This document shows positions 61,864-64,000 of a stretch of DNA of 64,000 nt, piece by piece. The stretch covers positions 1,612,001 to 1,676,000 of the forward strand of contig CAVTJR010000003.1 in assembly GCA_963735115.1 (NCBI GenBank), in the 5' to 3' direction. A program made the translations under genes and the position numbers. How positions within the stretch are numbered: the stretch's first letter is position 1; each line of letters opens with the position of its first letter. The notes beneath the pieces are model-generated. The model had not been told where the DNA came from and ran no database searches. It worked only from the letters and a program-made list of their open reading frames with translations. This DNA comes from JAKACA01 sp963735115 (lineage in GTDB: Bacteria; Actinomycetota; Acidimicrobiia; Acidimicrobiales; Bog-793).

Positions 61864-62721
61864 TCAGCCGCTATCGCCCGAAGCCGTCACCTCGTGCCAC
61901 TCGCCGCCGTTCAGGTTGATGCCGTTGCCATGGGCTTGGCCTGGCGCGGAGTCGCCGATGTACGTATAGAGGGGATGGCTGTCGTAGGTCACCTGGAGAA
62001 CGCCGCCGGACCGCTCGATCGTGCCGATCCTGCCGGTGACGCCGGGACCAGCCGTCGGCCTCCCCGTGACCGGGGGCCAGTACGCCGCGCAGCTGCCATA
62101 GCACTGCGACGTCGCCGGCGTGTCGGGCGCGAACCAGTAGAGCGTGAAACCCTTTGCGTTGGTGAGGACGGTGGCGTTGCCGATCTTCATCGTCTTCAGC
62201 TCCCGCTGTCCGCTCGTAACCGTGGAACCACCGGCCGAGGCGACCGCCACGCCGAGCAGCCCGAGGGCGACAAGCGACGACCCGGCAACTGCCCAGCGGA
62301 AGACGCCGGCGCCGGGTCGCCGGTCGAACCATTGGCGTGTTGGCAGATCTGATGCGGGTGCCAGGAGCGTGACGCCAAGCACTCCGAAGGCAGCCACCTC
62401 GATCGCGCCGGCCACGATGCCCGCAGTGGTACGCACCTCCTTGAACCCGAAGAGGCCGAACCACACAGAGAGCAGGTAACCGCCGAGTGTCGACAGGGCG
62501 AACAAGGCGCCAGTGGCGGCAGCGAGACGGCTCCTCGTCGCCACAACCGCCGCCGCCAGCAGGAACGTCGCGATTACCTGCAGCAGGAAGAGCGTGCCGA
62601 TTGTCGGAATCGAGCGGTAGCCCGTGAGGTAGAGATCCAGGTGGATCGCGCCGGTCGCGACGAGGAGCCCACCACCGGCCAAGCGCCCGACGAGCGGCCG
62701 CCGATCTGCCACGTTGTCCAT
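61864..62721 (-). CDS. Membrane protein fused to a COG4315 (Yx[FWY]xxD) secreted domain
   Basis: A 285-residue protein. Five hydrophobic segments (about 13-35, 40-60, 65-90, 100-122, 143-165) precede an outer domain of about 110 residues with 'TNAKGFTLYWFAPDT', 'CYGSCAAYWPP' and 'HPLYTYIGDSAPGQAHGNGINLNGGEWHEV'. The outer part is the small repeat domain of lipoproteins named for the Yx(FWY)xxD motif. It contains two close cysteines that could form a disulfide. The fusion with a membrane bundle is uncommon. A role in redox or heme handling is only a guess. ATG 62721 is used. Confidence 0.72.
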   Translation of the reverse strand: MDNVADRRPLVGRLAGGGLLVATGAIHLDLYLTGYRSIPTIGTLFLLQVIATFLLAAAVVATRSRLAAATGALFALSTLGGYLLSVWFGLFGFKEVRTTAGIVAGAIEVAAFGVLGVTLLAPASDLPTRQWFDRRPGAGVFRWAVAGSSLVALGLLGVAVASAGGSTVTSGQRELKTMKIGNATVLTNAKGFTLYWFAPDTPATSQCYGSCAAYWPPVTGRPTAGPGVTGRIGTIERSGGVLQVTYDSHPLYTYIGDSAPGQAHGNGINLNGGEWHEVTASGDSG

Positions 62722-62811
62722 GGCGGGATGCTACGTACGAGCCGGCCAAAGGGATTGGGACGAACGCAGGACGCCTCCCACCATGGGCGCGGATGGCGAC
62801 CCCTACCCCGC

Positions 62812-63825
62812 TCAGCCGTTGATCGGGCCGGATGACAACCGGAGGCTCCCAGCGGACCGACCTGACCGGTGCGCCAGGATCTCGCTGGAGACGGCGACGG
62901 CCGTCTCCTCGGGAGTGCGGGCGCCGAGATCGAGTCCTACCGGACCATAGATGCGGTCGATGACGGCGTCGACCAGTCCGTAGTCGCGCAATTGCTCGCG
63001 CCGTCGCGACTGGGTGTGACGGGAGCCGAGGGCGCCGACATAGCAGCCAACCGCCAGCGCAGCCGCCAGCGCCGGCACATCGAGCTGGGGGTCGTGCGAG
63101 AGGACGACGACAGCGTCCGGCCGGCCGAGCGACTGGACCCGCTGGGCCGTCCCGTCGTTCCAGACGTTCTCAATGAAGGGCGACCAGCCGAGCAACCGTG
63201 CCTGGGTGGCGAGGGCGTCGGCGAGTTGACCCGCGCCAACGACGACGAGCGTCGTGGAGGGAAAGTAAGTCTCGAGGACGATGCGAGTCTCACCGGCGAG
63301 CTGGATCTGCGATGAGTCGCGCCCAAGACGGAGCGCCTGACGGGCCGCCTGAGCCGCCTCCTCGTCGGAGTCGGCGTCACCGAGCGAGCCATGGCGCTCG
63401 AGCATCCGAGACACCGGACTGTCCACGAGCACGAGCGCTTTCGACGCAGCCTCGCCGTCAACTCGGGTGACGAGAGCCACCGGCAAACCGTTCTCGAGCG
63501 CTGCCCAAAGCTCCGGCGGGATCGACGCTGCGTCAGACGCGAGCACAGTGGCGACGCCGCCGCATGCGAGCCCGGCGGCCACGGCCTCGATGTCACCGAC
63601 GCTGAGCTCGAAAAGGCTCGAGGGACTCGCCGCCGTGATGCGCTGCGCTATCGCCGTGTCCGCCACGCCGCCGAGAAGAGACCCGCTCGCCGGTCCGTCG
63701 TTGAAGACCGCGAGAGCCTCGCCCGCTCTCCTTCCGCCGAACCCCTCGAAGTCGACGACACGACCGACCTCGACTCGGCTTCCCCCCGCGAGCCCTTCAC
63801 GAACCCTGGCGGCGATCTCACGCAT
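62812..63825 (-). CDS. xdhC: XdhC/CoxF-family molybdenum-enzyme maturation factor
   Basis: A 337-residue protein. The N-terminal XdhC/CoxI domain (about 1-110, without the usual Cys but with 'GSLLGGVAD') and a C-terminal Rossmann domain 'TTLVVVGAGQLADALATQARLLGWSPF' through 'GALGSRHTQSRRREQL' match XdhC. Such proteins bind the molybdenum cofactor and help insert it, with sulfuration, into xanthine-dehydrogenase-type enzymes. It may serve the molybdenum hydroxylase 33 kb away, or a gene that begins at 63987. Divergent promoter region follows. Confidence 0.87.
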   Translation of the reverse strand: MREIAARVREGLAGGSRVEVGRVVDFEGFGGRRAGEALAVFNDGPASGSLLGGVADTAIAQRITAASPSSLFELSVGDIEAVAAGLACGGVATVLASDAASIPPELWAALENGLPVALVTRVDGEAASKALVLVDSPVSRMLERHGSLGDADSDEEAAQAARQALRLGRDSSQIQLAGETRIVLETYFPSTTLVVVGAGQLADALATQARLLGWSPFIENVWNDGTAQRVQSLGRPDAVVVLSHDPQLDVPALAAALAVGCYVGALGSRHTQSRRREQLRDYGLVDAVIDRIYGPVGLDLGARTPEETAVAVSSEILAHRSGRSAGSLRLSSGPING

Positions 63826-63986
63826 GGGGCCAGTTTCGCGCTCGCGAGCCGGCGCCTCGGCCGCGTCGCCTCCGGGTGGTGCGCGCCTCCGGCGACCGAC
63901 GCCGGCGAGGAAACCGTCGGTGAGCAGGGCGACCGGTACGCGGTCAGGTCGCGTGACTCATGCACCGGCTGCAGGAGGAATATGCT
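63826..63986. promoter_or_regulatory. Divergent promoter region between xdhC and the gene at the window end
   Basis: This 161-base stretch separates xdhC (minus) from the plus-strand start at 63987. It contains AGGAGG at 63973-63978. No other repeat was recognised. Confidence 0.35.
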
Positions 63987-64000
63987 GTGAAGACCAAATG
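63987..64000 (+). CDS. First codons of a further gene (partial)
   Basis: GTG AAG ACC AAA at the window edge follows AGGAGG (63973-63978) by eight bases, a strong ribosome site. Only M-K-T-K is visible. Divergent from xdhC, it could be a subunit of a CO-dehydrogenase-type molybdenum enzyme, many of which start with similar sequence, but four residues cannot prove it. Confidence 0.4.

Overview
The window is about 64 kb of high-GC DNA, densely coded on both strands. It comes from a chromosome with actinobacterial traits: GTG and TTG starts, ATGA/GTGA gene overlaps, -10 boxes directly in front of start codons, WYL, RpiR and MarR regulators, ECF sigma factors, an LLM-class F420-type oxidoreductase and an encapsulin-targeted DyP peroxidase. 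Two proteins carry tandem 'GYWLVxxDG' repeats of the kind I associate with Acidimicrobiia. That class is my best guess; it is an inference from gene content. No rRNA, tRNA, CRISPR array, insertion sequence or prophage was seen, and no gap between genes exceeds 300 bases.

Region 1-9.7 kb is a surface and signalling section. It has the end of an ECF sigma factor coupled to a very large anti-sigma protein (frameshifted here) that continues outside the membrane as a CSLREA/beta-helix/GYW-repeat protein. After it come a PAS-PAS-GGDEF cyclase, an amidohydrolase, a sulfocyanin-like copper lipoprotein and a GYW-repeat protein ending in an SGNH esterase. Region 9.7-18.6 kb holds pyrF and a candidate amine/gamma-glutamyl module: PLP decarboxylase and APC permease on the minus strand; glutamine-synthetase-like ligase, FluG-like amidohydrolase, class II amidotransferase and RpiR regulator on the plus strand.

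Region 18.6-30.5 kb is mixed: membrane proteins, an HD protein, DedA, a frameshifted SigG/SigJ-like ECF factor overlapped by an antisense STAS-like gene, a DUF664/WYL divergent pair around a 35-bp palindrome, a heterodimeric ABC exporter, and a fused Fe-S/molybdenum hydroxylase. Region 30.7-38.5 kb is a complete nine-gene V/A-type ATPase operon with an unusual gene order (H/G-C-I-K-F-E-A-B-D) and a short subunit I.

Region 38.7-50 kb contains small-molecule oxidoreductases (SDR, LLM, succinate-semialdehyde dehydrogenase, GMC oxidase), a serine hydrolase, DinB-like and VOC proteins, and an MFS exporter. Region 48.8-57.4 kb has two drug-efflux-type ABC modules: one beside a NarL-type two-component system, the other behind a MarR regulator with a perfect operator over its -10 box. 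Region 58-64 kb carries a DyP peroxidase with a C-terminal encapsulin-loading peptide but no encapsulin beside it. It overlaps instead a CNBD-CBS-DUF294 gene. Then follow a methyltransferase, a membrane/COG4315 fusion, xdhC, and the first codons of another gene.

Three conserved genes are each broken by one-base indels (near 1903, 22227 and 42016). This may be sequencing error or real decay, and each should be checked before drawing conclusions.
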